From positions 203,501-267,500 of the forward strand of contig CANRLH010000003.1 of NCBI GenBank assembly GCA_947631455.1: a stretch of 64,000 nt of DNA, read 5' to 3'. A model generated the notes under the pieces. That model saw nothing but the letters and a program-made list of their open reading frames with translations. It had not been told where the DNA came from and searched no databases. Both the position numbers and the translations under genes were made by a program. Below are positions 28,465 through 38,006 of the stretch, in pieces (the first letter of the stretch is position 1; each line of letters begins with the position of its first letter). This DNA comes from an uncultured Clostridia bacterium. Its GTDB lineage: Bacteria; Bacillota; Clostridia; Oscillospirales; Ruminococcaceae.

Positions 28465-29331
28465 CTACCTTGTGTACTTATCTATATCCCTATGGTTTAC
28501 CCTTACCTTTGAATGTAAACCGCTCAGATGCTTTGCAAGCCTTTCGGCAAAGGTGACGCTTCTGTGCTTTCCGCCTGTGCACCCAAAAGCTATGATAAGC
28601 TGGCTTTTACCCTCTTTTACATAAAGCGGTATCAAAAAATCGATCATATCGTAAAGCTTGCTTTCAAGAGCTTTTGCTTCTTCAAATTGCATTACGTAGT
28701 CGGAAACCTCTTTAGTGAGCCCTGTCTTTCTTCTGAGCGAATCTATATAGTACGGGTTTGGAAGACATCTTACGTCAAACACCAAATCAGCCTCTCTCAT
28801 TGGCCCATACTTAAAGCCGAACGAGCAAATATCGATCTGTATAAACTCTTCCCCGCTTTCCAAAAACAGCGCCCTTACCTTTTCCTTTAGCTGAGCCGCA
28901 CTCAAAAATGATGAATCGATAAAGTAATCGGATATTCCCTTGACGTTTGCAAGCATATCGCGCTCAAGCGATATTGAGTAGGCAATATCCCCCTTTGCAA
29001 GATTTAGAAGCGGATGCTTTCTTCTCGTCTCCTTATATCTCGCCTCTATCACCGAATCATCGGCGTCAAGAAACAAAACCTTAACCCTTTCGCCGCTTTT
29101 TTTCAGTTCATTTATAGTTACGTACAGTTCTTTAAAAAAACTTCCCGAGCGGACATCGGCTACAAATGCAACCCGGTCAAGATTTCTGTCGCTGGATGCA
29201 CAAAGAGCCGCGAATTTTGTTATTAGCTCGGGCGGCATATTGTCAATACAGTAAAAGCCCAAATCCTCAAGGGCATTTACCGCAGTTGATTTGCCGGAAC
29301 CCGAAACTCCCGTAAGAATAATAAATTCCAT
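28465..29331 (-). CDS. rapZ: RNase adapter protein RapZ (YvcJ)
   Basis: This 288-residue P-loop protein starts at 29331 behind GGGAGAAAT. Walker A is TGVSGSGKSTAVNAL at residues 6-20, and the C-terminal block is FGCTGGKHRSVTFAERL. RapZ in E. coli guides RNase E to GlmZ; in Firmicutes the YvcJ protein hydrolyses nucleotides and affects competence and envelope. The start overlaps the end of murB by neither frame nor more than a gap of 22 bp. Confidence 0.95.
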   Translation of the reverse strand: MEFIILTGVSGSGKSTAVNALEDLGFYCIDNMPPELITKFAALCASSDRNLDRVAFVADVRSGSFFKELYVTINELKKSGERVKVLFLDADDSVIEARYKETRRKHPLLNLAKGDIAYSISLERDMLANVKGISDYFIDSSFLSAAQLKEKVRALFLESGEEFIQIDICSFGFKYGPMREADLVFDVRCLPNPYYIDSLRRKTGLTKEVSDYVMQFEEAKALESKLYDMIDFLIPLYVKEGKSQLIIAFGCTGGKHRSVTFAERLAKHLSGLHSKVRVNHRDIDKYTR

Positions 29332-29353
29332 ATTTCTCCCTTTCACATAACTG

Positions 29354-30271
29354 TCAGTCATCAAAACGCTTTATCAAAACCTCGCACTCCAAAAACTGAC
29401 CGCTGTCAGCCTTTACCCGTTTCTGCACCTCAGATATGAGCTGAGTTACATCTTTAAACGTAGCGCCGCCCAGATTTATCACAAAACCGCTATGCTTTTT
29501 TGAAACCTGTGCACGGCCGACTGTATATCCTTTCAAGCCGCTTTCTTCAATAAGCTTTCCTGCGAAAAATCCCTCGGGTCTTTTAAATGTAGAACCGGCG
29601 TTTGGAAATTCAAGCGGCTGTTTTTCCTTTCTTCTGCCCATAAGATCGTTCATTCTTGCGCTTATCTCTTCCTTTGACTTGGTGTTGTCCAGTTTAAAGG
29701 ACGCCGATAGTATTACGCTGCTTCCGTTTTGAAATACGCTGTGACGATACGAAAGCTCCATATCCTTATTAAAAACGGTGACAGTTTTGCCGCTGTCACA
29801 AAGCACCTCACAAGAGACCAAAACATCCTTTATCTCACCGCCGTATGCGCCTGCGTTCATATAAACTGCTCCTCCGACGCTGCCCGGTATGCCATATGCA
29901 AACTCAAGTCCCGAAAGAGAGTTTTCAAGCGCTGCTCTGCAAACGCTAATAAGTGAAGCACCTGCCTGAGCCGTTATTGTATTTTCAGAAACATCGACCT
30001 TTGAAAACGAGCTTCCAAGATGAAAAACAACGCCGTTAAAACCAAGATCATCAAAAAGCAAATTTGAGCCTTTACCCAAAATTATATATCTTATCCTGTT
30101 TTCCTTGGCGGACTTTACAAGCTCACACAAAGCTCTTTTGTCGCTTATCTCAACAAATACCTTCGCTCCGCCGCCGATTTTAAATGTGGTGTAATCACAA
30201 AGAGGTGTGTCAAAACTGACTTCCTGACCCAAAAGCCTTGCAAGTGCGGCAATATTCTCAAAATCATGCAT
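29354..30271 (-). CDS. murB: UDP-N-acetylmuramate dehydrogenase
   Basis: This 305-residue FAD enzyme reduces enolpyruvyl-UDP-GlcNAc to UDP-MurNAc for peptidoglycan. Motifs: NTTFKIGG-like TTFKIGGGAKVFVEI at the start, ILGKGSNLLFDD, GIPGSVGGAVYMNAGAYGGE (FAD binding), and the catalytic Ser in NAGSTFKRPEGFFAGKLIEE. GAGGAT precedes ATG 30271. Confidence 0.96.
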   Translation of the reverse strand: MHDFENIAALARLLGQEVSFDTPLCDYTTFKIGGGAKVFVEISDKRALCELVKSAKENRIRYIILGKGSNLLFDDLGFNGVVFHLGSSFSKVDVSENTITAQAGASLISVCRAALENSLSGLEFAYGIPGSVGGAVYMNAGAYGGEIKDVLVSCEVLCDSGKTVTVFNKDMELSYRHSVFQNGSSVILSASFKLDNTKSKEEISARMNDLMGRRKEKQPLEFPNAGSTFKRPEGFFAGKLIEESGLKGYTVGRAQVSKKHSGFVINLGGATFKDVTQLISEVQKRVKADSGQFLECEVLIKRFDD

Positions 30272-30296
30272 AAAACTATATCCTCATAACAGTTAT

Positions 30297-31022
30297 CTAT
30301 ATTTTAGGCGCTTGAGGGTGATTTCTGTTCGCCCTGTCTATAATATAGTCAAAGTTCGTGCTTATGATAAGATTTTCAGGATACTTAACCTCGTCCAATA
30401 TCTCATAAGCCAAACTGAAATCTCCTATTCGCTCACAGTAATGAGCGTCTGAATCAACCGCAATTTTGACGCCTTCTTTTTTGCACGCATTAAACAGTCT
30501 GACTGCCGTGTCCTTTTGGCTTGCCCCTGATCTCAACGAAGCCTCATTAAGCTCAACTATCTTATCGTATTTTGAAAAAAGCTTCGCGGCTTTTGTGTAG
30601 TCAAACGGATAGCCCCTCGCCGTAAGATGCCCGAAAGCATCAACAAGAGGATTTTTGCACACGTTTTCTATGGCCTTAAAGTGGTCGTCGGCACTCATGG
30701 GAGGAAAAACCGGTCCGTGAAACGACGCGACGATCCATTGCAGTTTTCCTATAACATAATCGGGAATATCAAGCTCACCGTCAGTGTTCATAATATCAGC
30801 CTCTATTCCTTTAAGAACGTATACTCCTTTTATTGTCTGAGGCAAAACGCTCTGATTGGCTGCATGCCATTCGTGCGGTGCATCCGGCATAAGCGGAGCG
30901 TGATCGGTAAGCGCGATTACTTTTATACCTCTTTCCCGTGCGACCGCGCAGTTCTCCGTTATCGTCGAAAACGCATGAGATGACGCCAGTGTGTGCGTAT
31001 GCAAATCTGCAATTATTTTCAT
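30297..31022 (-). CDS. PHP-domain phosphatase, YcdX-like
   Basis: This is a 241-residue PHP-fold hydrolase. Metal ligands: DLHTHTLASSHA at residues 5-16, ALTDHAPLMPDAP, and late VDSDAHYCERIGD. This is the YcdX-type family of PHP phosphatases, with the active site of three divalent metals. The physiological substrate is unknown. It lies between hprK and murB in the same direction. Confidence 0.88.
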   Translation of the reverse strand: MKIIADLHTHTLASSHAFSTITENCAVARERGIKVIALTDHAPLMPDAPHEWHAANQSVLPQTIKGVYVLKGIEADIMNTDGELDIPDYVIGKLQWIVASFHGPVFPPMSADDHFKAIENVCKNPLVDAFGHLTARGYPFDYTKAAKLFSKYDKIVELNEASLRSGASQKDTAVRLFNACKKEGVKIAVDSDAHYCERIGDFSLAYEILDEVKYPENLIISTNFDYIIDRANRNHPQAPKI

Positions 31023-31047
31023 TCTATGTTCTCCAAACCTTATAATG

Positions 31048-32007
31048 TTAAAATGCGTCCCAGTTTTTGACTGTACTTTTTGAATCTATTTCCAGTCCAA
31101 GATTGTCTAAAAGCTCCTGTGCCGCATTATAACCCATCTTTTTCTGTCTGTTGTTCATTGCGGCAACTTCTATTATAATAGCCAGGTTCCTTCCGGGCTT
31201 TACGGGAATTGTCAGCGAAGGGATCTGAAGCCCCAAAATGTTCGTATATTCACTGTCCACACCCATTCTGTCATATACCTTGGTGGGATCCCACGTTTCA
31301 AGCTCGATGACCAGATCTATCTTCTCTGTCACCTTTACGGCTCCCATACCGAAAAGCCGCCTTGCGTTAATAATTCCTATGCCCCTGAGCTCAAGAAAAT
31401 GTCGTATGTTATCAGGCGACGAGCCAACAAGGCTCTTTTTCGAAACCTTCCTGATTTCTACCGCATCGTCAGCAACAAGACGGTGACCTCTCTTTACAAG
31501 CTCAATAGCCGTCTCACTTTTTCCGACGCCTGACTCGCCTATTATAAGAATTCCCTCGCCGTAGACTTCAATCAAAACTCCGTGTCTTGTAATACGCGGG
31601 CCAAGTTGAAGATTGAGATATGCGATCAGGCTCGCAACAAACTCAGTGGTGCTGTCGTTAGTTCTCAAAAGCGCTACACCGTAATCCTTCGCACACGCAA
31701 GCATCTCAGGAAAAACATCGTGTCCCCTTGCAATGACAAGCGCGGGGATCTTTGTTTCAAATAGCTTTGAGATCTTTTGAAATCTAAGAGCACTTCCGAT
31801 CGAATCAAGATATGCAAACTCCATATTCCCGCACACCTGTATTCTTCCGGAATTAAAATATTCATAAAATCCCGTAAGCTGAAGTCCGGGTCTGTTTGCA
31901 TCATTGTCGTCGATCAAAATCTCAGAGGTATCCTTCGGAGTATATATAACCTCAAGTTCAAGCTCATCAATAATGTTTTTAAGCGGTACAGTAAATACTT
32001 CTGACAT
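31048..32007 (-). CDS. hprK: HPr kinase/phosphorylase
   Basis: This 319-residue enzyme phosphorylates Ser46 of HPr and reverses it, the switch for carbon catabolite repression with CcpA. Walker A is IIGESGVGKSETAIELVKRGH, and HprK signature residues follow: LVADDAVEIRK, LELRGIGIINARRLFG. ATG 32007 is used because AAAAGGAG lies before it. It is the classic HprK of Firmicutes. Confidence 0.96.
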   Translation of the reverse strand: MSEVFTVPLKNIIDELELEVIYTPKDTSEILIDDNDANRPGLQLTGFYEYFNSGRIQVCGNMEFAYLDSIGSALRFQKISKLFETKIPALVIARGHDVFPEMLACAKDYGVALLRTNDSTTEFVASLIAYLNLQLGPRITRHGVLIEVYGEGILIIGESGVGKSETAIELVKRGHRLVADDAVEIRKVSKKSLVGSSPDNIRHFLELRGIGIINARRLFGMGAVKVTEKIDLVIELETWDPTKVYDRMGVDSEYTNILGLQIPSLTIPVKPGRNLAIIIEVAAMNNRQKKMGYNAAQELLDNLGLEIDSKSTVKNWDAF

Positions 32008-32039
32008 AAGCATCTCCTTTTAATAAATTATGACTAAAC

Positions 32040-33305
32040 CTAAATACAGCCTCTGTTTTTCATTTCCTGTGCCGCAAGCATTACGCCAAGCCTTCCGGTC
32101 GGATATGTAAGGCCTCCTTGCAGCCATGCGGCAAACGGCTCTCTTATAGGCGCATCTGCCGAAAGCTCAATAGACGCTCCCATTGTAAAAGCTCCCGCCG
32201 CCATTATCACCTTACTGTCATATCCCGGCATATCCCATGCTTCCGGAATAGCAAAGCTGTCGACAGGCGAGCCCTTTTGAATTCCCTGACAAAACGCAGT
32301 AAGATTTTCCTCGTTTTTTAAAAGAACAGACGCTATAATATCCGTTCTCTTTTCGTCGCTTTTGGGAAGCGTTTTAAAGCCCAGCAGTTCAAAAAAACGG
32401 CAGGCAAACACAGAGGTTTTCAGCGCCTCACACACAGTCCGGGGCGCAAGGAAAAATCCTAGCAATATCTCTCTTGTCATATTTAAAGAACAGCCTACCT
32501 CTTTTCCCATTCCGACACAGGTAAGTCTGTCTGCGCACATTTCAACAAGATCGGCACGACCTGCTATGTAACCCCCTGTCTGTGCTATTCCGCCGCCCGG
32601 ATTTTTTATAAGCGATCCGACGATTAAATCAGCACCGACATCTGTTGGCTCCTTTTCCTCTGCAAACTCACCGTAGCAATTATCCACTATGACGATAATA
32701 TCATTATTCGATTGTTTTGCAGTTTTTACTATCTTCTCTATTATCTCAATGCTTAATGACGGCCTTAACGAATATCCTCTTGAGCGCTGAATGTAAAGTA
32801 CCTTTGCCGCTCCTGAGCACTCTTTGATTTTTTCATAATCCGGCATACCGTCTGTAAGCAGATCAATTTGGGCATACTTTATGCCAAAGTCTTTAAGCGA
32901 GCCTTTGCCGCTTTTTCCGTCAATCCCGATAACGCCCTCCAGCGTGTCATACGGCGCACCGGTTGCGCAAAGCAAAGTATCATTCGGGCGCAGTATACCG
33001 AAGAGCGCAGTAGAAAGAGCGTGAGTTCCGTTTACAAAATTATGCCTTACTATCGCGTCCTCAGCGCCAAAAGCATCTGCATAAACTTTATCTGCGATAT
33101 CTCTTCCCAGATCATCGTATCCGTAGCCGTTTGTACCCTTTAAACAAGCCTCGCTGACCTTGTTCTTTATAAACGAATAAAGCACCTTTTCACCGTTTAT
33201 TTTTGCGGTTTCCTCAATTTTGCTAAACTGCTCGCATGATTCCTTTTCAGCGATATCCGCAAGCTCTCTTATTCTTTCATCTATGTCAAAATATCCGCTT
33301 TGCAT
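32040..33305 (-). CDS. Methionine gamma-lyase-family PLP protein (YnbB type)
   Basis: This 421-residue pyridoxal-phosphate enzyme of fold type I matches the YnbB family, formerly called aluminium resistance protein. The PLP Lys lies in VGSLIKNPGGGIAQTGGYIAG; GATGAPYDTLEGVIGIDG and IVDNCYGEFAEEKEP are also typical. Its reaction is not established. ATG 33305 is behind GAGGAGAA and just after the GNAT stop. Confidence 0.88.
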   Translation of the reverse strand: MQSGYFDIDERIRELADIAEKESCEQFSKIEETAKINGEKVLYSFIKNKVSEACLKGTNGYGYDDLGRDIADKVYADAFGAEDAIVRHNFVNGTHALSTALFGILRPNDTLLCATGAPYDTLEGVIGIDGKSGKGSLKDFGIKYAQIDLLTDGMPDYEKIKECSGAAKVLYIQRSRGYSLRPSLSIEIIEKIVKTAKQSNNDIIVIVDNCYGEFAEEKEPTDVGADLIVGSLIKNPGGGIAQTGGYIAGRADLVEMCADRLTCVGMGKEVGCSLNMTREILLGFFLAPRTVCEALKTSVFACRFFELLGFKTLPKSDEKRTDIIASVLLKNEENLTAFCQGIQKGSPVDSFAIPEAWDMPGYDSKVIMAAGAFTMGASIELSADAPIREPFAAWLQGGLTYPTGRLGVMLAAQEMKNRGCI

Positions 33306-33306
33306 T

Positions 33307-34092
33307 TTAAATATTCTCCTCAACATTTCTTAACTCAAGAACTATGTCATCGTTTACCGGTTCAAATCCTATTTCGGTATAATAGCTCACGTTGTAGCTT
33401 CTGGCGTAAAGGCGTACCTTGAAGCCGTCTGCGTTCAGCTTTTCACCGATCCAATACAAAAGCTCCCTTGCGTGATGCTTTCCGCGCTGTGATGGAATCG
33501 TTGCAACGTGTCCCACAAATGCGATATCATCGATAATATACTGTATAGTTGCACTCGAATAACATCCAAGCGTGAAGCTTTGAGAAAGCCCTCTTCTTAT
33601 CCTGTGAGAGGTGTCCGTTAGCCATAAGTCCTTTGTCTGTTTAATTATCGGGAAGCTTGTCTGTAATATCTCAAACACATCGTCAAGCTTTGGTGTTTCG
33701 TTCACATTGATTTTGGGGATCCGAGATGAACATCTGAACTCGAACTCCACTCTTTTAAAATCCCTGTAATCACTTTGAACAAGGTCGTAAAGCCGATATG
33801 CGTATCTTAAATCAAGCTCAACGGTAAAAGGCTTTGTCATATTGACAAATATCGAGAGCTCTGTGATATCCTGTTCTGAAAAGACCTTATTACTAAAAGC
33901 TGATACTACCATTGAAGAATTAAAAAGCGAAATAAGTCCTTTTACATCATCGCCGTCCTTCACAAGGAAAAATCTGCAAAAATCGTATTTTGTACCATAT
34001 GCAATAAAATGAGAACGGATCCTTCTTGAGTAATGACTTGATTCAAGTCCTGCCAAAAGCTCTTTATCTATATCCTTTGTTTGAGTTATCAT
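33307..34092 (-). CDS. GNAT-family N-acetyltransferase
   Basis: This is a 261-residue protein whose second half holds a GNAT core (HVATIPSQRGKHHARELLYWIGEKL, the acetyl-CoA loop, and YYTEIGFEPVNDD). The first half (about 1-130) is an unrecognised N-terminal domain. The substrate is not predictable. It lies between the M42 peptidase and the YnbB gene in the same operon. Confidence 0.8.
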   Translation of the reverse strand: MITQTKDIDKELLAGLESSHYSRRIRSHFIAYGTKYDFCRFFLVKDGDDVKGLISLFNSSMVVSAFSNKVFSEQDITELSIFVNMTKPFTVELDLRYAYRLYDLVQSDYRDFKRVEFEFRCSSRIPKINVNETPKLDDVFEILQTSFPIIKQTKDLWLTDTSHRIRRGLSQSFTLGCYSSATIQYIIDDIAFVGHVATIPSQRGKHHARELLYWIGEKLNADGFKVRLYARSYNVSYYTEIGFEPVNDDIVLELRNVEENI

Positions 34093-34098
34093 TAAGTC

Positions 34099-35109
34099 TT
34101 AAATCCTTTGAATAAGTTGTCTTATAAGCTCATAGGAGCTTTCAATGTCACGCACATCCGCAACCGACGACGGCGAATGTATATATCTGCACGGAAGAGA
34201 AATGGCTATGGTTTTTACTCCGCCCCTTGCAGTGTGGATCGCTCCGGCATCATTTCCTCCAGCGATCATTGTTTTGGTCTGACATGGGATTCCCTTCTCA
34301 TCTGCAATATCAAATGCAAGCTTGTAAAGCTCCTTTGAATAAATAGTGGATCTGTCCATAAACGAAACTGCCGGGCCTTTTCCCTGAACACAAACCCTTT
34401 TCTCTCCCTCAGCGCCGGGAATGTCAGAGGCAGTAGTTGCCTCAATCACCACAGCCACATCCGGATTTATGCTGTAAGCCGCCGCTTTTGCACCTCTTAA
34501 ACCTACCTCCTCCTGCACCAAAAATGCAAAGCAGGTATCATATTCAATTTCCGACTGTATAAGCTTTATCATTACGGCACAGCCAAATCGGTCGTCTATT
34601 GCCTTTGCCTTTATTTTATTTTTGCATAGCTTAACGAAATCAGAATCAAATGCTATGCTGTCACCGGGCTTTACATACTTTTGCGCCTGAGCTTTGTCAG
34701 AAGCCCCGATATCTACGCTTAATGCGCTCAACTTAGGCGCTTTGTCTCTTTCATCTTTTGAAATATTGTGAATTGCGGCAGAGCCGACAACACCGCTTAT
34801 GCGTCTGTCACCCACACGCACTTTTTTTCCGAGTATCACCGCAGGTTCAATTCCTCCAACCGCGCTTACATTAAGGCTTCCATCGTCGTTTATACTCGTG
34901 ACGATAAGACCTACCTCGTCCATATGCGCTGACACCATAAGTCTTTTTTCCGGCTCTTTTCTGCCCTTCTTAACAGCGATGATATTTCCGAGATTGTCAA
35001 CGGTATAATCGCAAAAGTCTTTTATTTTGTCAATTATATATTCTCTTACTCTGCCCTCGTCGCCGGAAATTCCGTCAATCAGGCACAGATCTTTTAAAAG
35101 ACTGGTCAT
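34099..35109 (-). CDS. M42-family aminopeptidase
   Basis: This is a 336-residue glutamyl-aminopeptidase-type metallopeptidase with two zinc ions. Ligands are visible as SAHMDEVGLIV, IDDRFGCAVMIKLI, QEEVGLRGAKAA and IEATTASDIPG, plus TMIAGGNDAGAIH near the end. M42 enzymes form large tetrahedral particles and trim peptides. It overlaps the following M42 gene by 4 bp (ATGA), so they are a tandem pair that may form mixed particles (inference). Confidence 0.92.
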   Translation of the reverse strand: MTSLLKDLCLIDGISGDEGRVREYIIDKIKDFCDYTVDNLGNIIAVKKGRKEPEKRLMVSAHMDEVGLIVTSINDDGSLNVSAVGGIEPAVILGKKVRVGDRRISGVVGSAAIHNISKDERDKAPKLSALSVDIGASDKAQAQKYVKPGDSIAFDSDFVKLCKNKIKAKAIDDRFGCAVMIKLIQSEIEYDTCFAFLVQEEVGLRGAKAAAYSINPDVAVVIEATTASDIPGAEGEKRVCVQGKGPAVSFMDRSTIYSKELYKLAFDIADEKGIPCQTKTMIAGGNDAGAIHTARGGVKTIAISLPCRYIHSPSSVADVRDIESSYELIRQLIQRI

Positions 35110-36128
35110 ATAGCACCCTCCTTTAAAAACTCAGCAATCAATCTTGCAGCGTTCTCAATATCCAAAACCGATACGACCTCTACCGGAGTGTGCATATATT
35201 TTATCGGAACAGATACTGTGGCTGTCATTACTCCCGCGCGGGATACACCGATAGCATCAGCATCGGTTCCGGTTTCACCGCCCATGACCTCAGTCTGATA
35301 CGGCAGTTTATTTTTCTCGGCAACATCTATCAACGCGCATGATAAATCTTTTGACAAAGTCGGTGAAACACCTATCATTGCGCCTTTGCCCATATCGCCG
35401 CACTTGTTTTTATCCTCTCCCTTTGCGTTTGCAAAGGAAACGTCAACTGCTATTGCAAGGTCACAGCAGGCTAAATACGATGTCATTTTTGCACCGCCCT
35501 CACCCGTTTCTTCCATACAGGAAAAAGCCACCGCAATGTCGTACTTGCTCTCCTTTCCGACAAGCTCAAGCGCACGCAAAACGGTTACTATGCCCGCTCT
35601 GTCATCTACTGCGGCCGAGGTGATCCTGTCGCCGAGAAGCTCGGCAGGCTCGGTACTGAAAACCGCTCTTGTTCCCAACGGGATCATGCTCTTCGCCTGT
35701 TTTGGGTCAAGCCCCGCGTCAATATAAAGCTCATCAATGGTGGGCGCTTTATCACTGTCGGCGGAAAGATGCGGCGGTATCGATGTTATCACGCCTTTTA
35801 TCTCACCGCCCGGCGCAAGAATAATAACCTCCTGCGCGGGCAGAAGCCTTGTATCGATCCCACCCACAGGAGAAAATTTTAAGAACCCGTCCTCGGTCAC
35901 ATAGTTTATGATAAAACCAATCTGGTCTATATGAGCGTCAAGAAGTATTTTCTTTTTTTCTCCACTATTAGAAAACTTTGTCTCTCCGAAAACATTTCCA
36001 AAACTGTCAACCGTTACGTTATCCAAATACTTACAAAGAAGCTTTTTTGCCGCTTTGCTTGCGGCGTGCTCATCGCCGCTCACACCGTGCGCTTTACAAA
36101 GCTCAATAAGCGTTTTATTTATATCCAT
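35106..36128 (-). CDS. M42-family aminopeptidase
   Basis: This 340-residue paralogue of the neighbouring M42 protein shares the ligand pattern: LDAHIDQIGFI, AVDDRAGIVTVL, CMEETGEGGAKM and VDVSFANAKG, with MGGETGTDADAIGVSRAG. It has a short insert of two extra residues. The stop overlaps the start of the next gene. It is the first gene after murD in the operon. Confidence 0.92.
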   Translation of the reverse strand: MDINKTLIELCKAHGVSGDEHAASKAAKKLLCKYLDNVTVDSFGNVFGETKFSNSGEKKKILLDAHIDQIGFIINYVTEDGFLKFSPVGGIDTRLLPAQEVIILAPGGEIKGVITSIPPHLSADSDKAPTIDELYIDAGLDPKQAKSMIPLGTRAVFSTEPAELLGDRITSAAVDDRAGIVTVLRALELVGKESKYDIAVAFSCMEETGEGGAKMTSYLACCDLAIAVDVSFANAKGEDKNKCGDMGKGAMIGVSPTLSKDLSCALIDVAEKNKLPYQTEVMGGETGTDADAIGVSRAGVMTATVSVPIKYMHTPVEVVSVLDIENAARLIAEFLKEGAI

Positions 36129-36145
36129 ATTTCAATGATCCTTTT

Positions 36146-37564
36146 TTACAGCTCGTTTACTATTTTCTTAAAGTGATTTCCTCTTTCCTCAAACATTCTG
36201 TACTTATCAAAGCTTGTGCAAGCAGGAGAAAGTGAAACTATATCTCCTTCTTTTGCATTTTCCCGTGCTATTTTTACAGCTTCCTCCATTTCCGTTGCTT
36301 CCTTTATAACAATGTTGCTCTCTGAAAAGCCGTCCGCGCTCTCTACCGCCGTTTTTATAGCATTCGCCGTCTCTCCCATTACTATCAAAAGCTTAACTTT
36401 TTCTAAAATAAGCGGCGCCATCGGTGCAAATGAAATTCCCTTGTCTCTTCCGCCCATTATTACTATCATTTTTCTGTCAAAAGAATTAAGCCCTGCCATT
36501 ACTCTTGTAGGACTTGAGGCGATAGAATCATTATAATATCGTACTCCGTCAAGCTCTCTGACAAACTCGATCCTGTGCTCAACGCCGCCGAACTCCTTTG
36601 CGGTTGAAGCTATGCCTTCAAGCGTAACATCTCCCCATGTCAGAGCGATGGCTGTCAGAAAATTTTCAACATTGTGGATACCCGGTATTCTTATATCATT
36701 TTTGTGAACGATTTTCGTAACGCTTCCTCTGTCGTTATAGCAAAGCCATCCGTCACTGTCAAGAAAGCTGCCGTTTTCCGGAGTAGTATGCCTTGAAAAG
36801 TAGCTGAGTCTGCCCCTGACTATCGGCGCTAATTTTTTTGTGTTATCATTGTCAAGATTTAAAACTGCCTTTGAAAAAGCAGACTGATGCCTCAGGATAT
36901 TACACTTTGCGTCGATATACTCTTCCATTGTTTTGTGAACATTCAAGTGATTGGGCGTAATGTTTGTTATAGCCGCGGCGTATGGCGATTCCCGCATTGA
37001 TATAAGCTGAAACGACGAAAGCTCAACAACTGCAACATCGTCCTCACCTATCTCCTCAATACGGCTCAGAAGCGGTTTTCCGATATTACCGCCCAAGATA
37101 ACCTTTTTTCCGTCCCTTTCAAAGAACTCCTTGACAAGAGTCGTGGTGGTGCTTTTTCCGTCGCTTCCGGTTATAGCATAGATCTTACACGGACAGAGTT
37201 CAAAAAAAAGCTCGGTTTCACTCGTAACTACGATGCCCTTTTCTCTCGCGGCAATGATGTCCGGGTGATTAAAATACATTCCCGGCGTGCGGAAAATGAT
37301 ATCCGCCTGCATTATGCCGTTTATGTAATTATCTTTACCGAGAAAAAACTTTGCGCCTTTTTTTGACAATTCATCATAAAGCTCATCAGGAAACTTGTCC
37401 TTTGAAGCTACCGTATCATCCATAAGCGTTTTTACATCGCACACGGAAACATCAAGCCCTTTGTCAAGAAAAAGCCTGATAAGATCGTTATGGCTCACTC
37501 CAACGCCGATAAAAGAAATCTTTTTACCTTTTAAATATTCAAAAAAGCGGGTAACTCTGCTCAT
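36146..37564 (-). CDS. murD: UDP-N-acetylmuramoyl-L-alanine-D-glutamate ligase
   Basis: This 472-residue Mur ligase adds D-Glu to UDP-MurNAc-Ala. ATP loop YAITGSDGKSTTTTLVKEF, then VVELSSFQL, NITPNHLNVHKTMEEYIDAK, and the late YYNDSIASSPTRVMAGL and IMGGRDKG. ATG 37564 has AAGGAG in front; nine further codons upstream also carry the frame but lack a site. It heads the long minus operon reaching to dnaE. Confidence 0.96.
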   Translation of the reverse strand: MSRVTRFFEYLKGKKISFIGVGVSHNDLIRLFLDKGLDVSVCDVKTLMDDTVASKDKFPDELYDELSKKGAKFFLGKDNYINGIMQADIIFRTPGMYFNHPDIIAAREKGIVVTSETELFFELCPCKIYAITGSDGKSTTTTLVKEFFERDGKKVILGGNIGKPLLSRIEEIGEDDVAVVELSSFQLISMRESPYAAAITNITPNHLNVHKTMEEYIDAKCNILRHQSAFSKAVLNLDNDNTKKLAPIVRGRLSYFSRHTTPENGSFLDSDGWLCYNDRGSVTKIVHKNDIRIPGIHNVENFLTAIALTWGDVTLEGIASTAKEFGGVEHRIEFVRELDGVRYYNDSIASSPTRVMAGLNSFDRKMIVIMGGRDKGISFAPMAPLILEKVKLLIVMGETANAIKTAVESADGFSESNIVIKEATEMEEAVKIARENAKEGDIVSLSPACTSFDKYRMFEERGNHFKKIVNEL

Positions 37565-37605
37565 TGTTAATCTCCTTACGATTTTGTTCATTTTTATCCT
37601 ATTTT

Positions 37606-37634
37606 ATTATATACCAGATTCACAAAAATAGCAA
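37606..37634 (-). promoter_or_regulatory. Promoter of murD operon
   Basis: On the minus strand TTGCTA (37634-37629) and TATAAT (37611-37606) are 17 bp apart, giving a start about 35 bp before the murD ATG. The gap up to prs (442 bp) otherwise holds the prs promoter and an AAAACGG/CCGTTTT hairpin at 37868-37886. Confidence 0.65.
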
Positions 37635-37907
37635 TATTATTTTGTCTATTTTTTCAGATTATTATGCTAAGTTTTACATACTTATGGTTCGATTAAATAC
37701 CCTTCACCCCAAAGCTTTTTTACCGAAAGTAAAATTAAAAATTAAAAAATATCTTTTAATTTGTCCCATATCTATTGTAATTGGCCGACAAATGCTTTAT
37801 AATGAAACTGTAAGAACTTGTCTTATACCTTTCAGATATACCTAAAGATAAGATTTTACGTAAGCTCAAAACGGTTGACCCGTTTTATGCTACTGTTTTG
37901 GTTTTGC

Positions 37908-37936
37908 TTGACAAACTTCTTTTGATTCATTATCAT
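37908..37936 (+). promoter_or_regulatory. Promoter of prs
   Basis: TTGACA (37908-37913) and TATCAT (37931-37936) are 17 bp apart, about 70 bp upstream of the prs start. GTGAGG before ATG 38007 is the ribosome site. Confidence 0.7.
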
Positions 37937-38006
37937 AATAATATGCAAAACTTAAAGCTTTAGCTGAGATCGCTCTATTTAATTCATCAAAAAGTGAGGT
38001 ACAAAA

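Noticed and set aside
37868..37886. AAAACGG-TTGAC-CCGTTTT hairpin upstream of prs as a riboswitch
   Set aside because: It lies upstream of the promoter, so it is not in the prs transcript; at best an operator.
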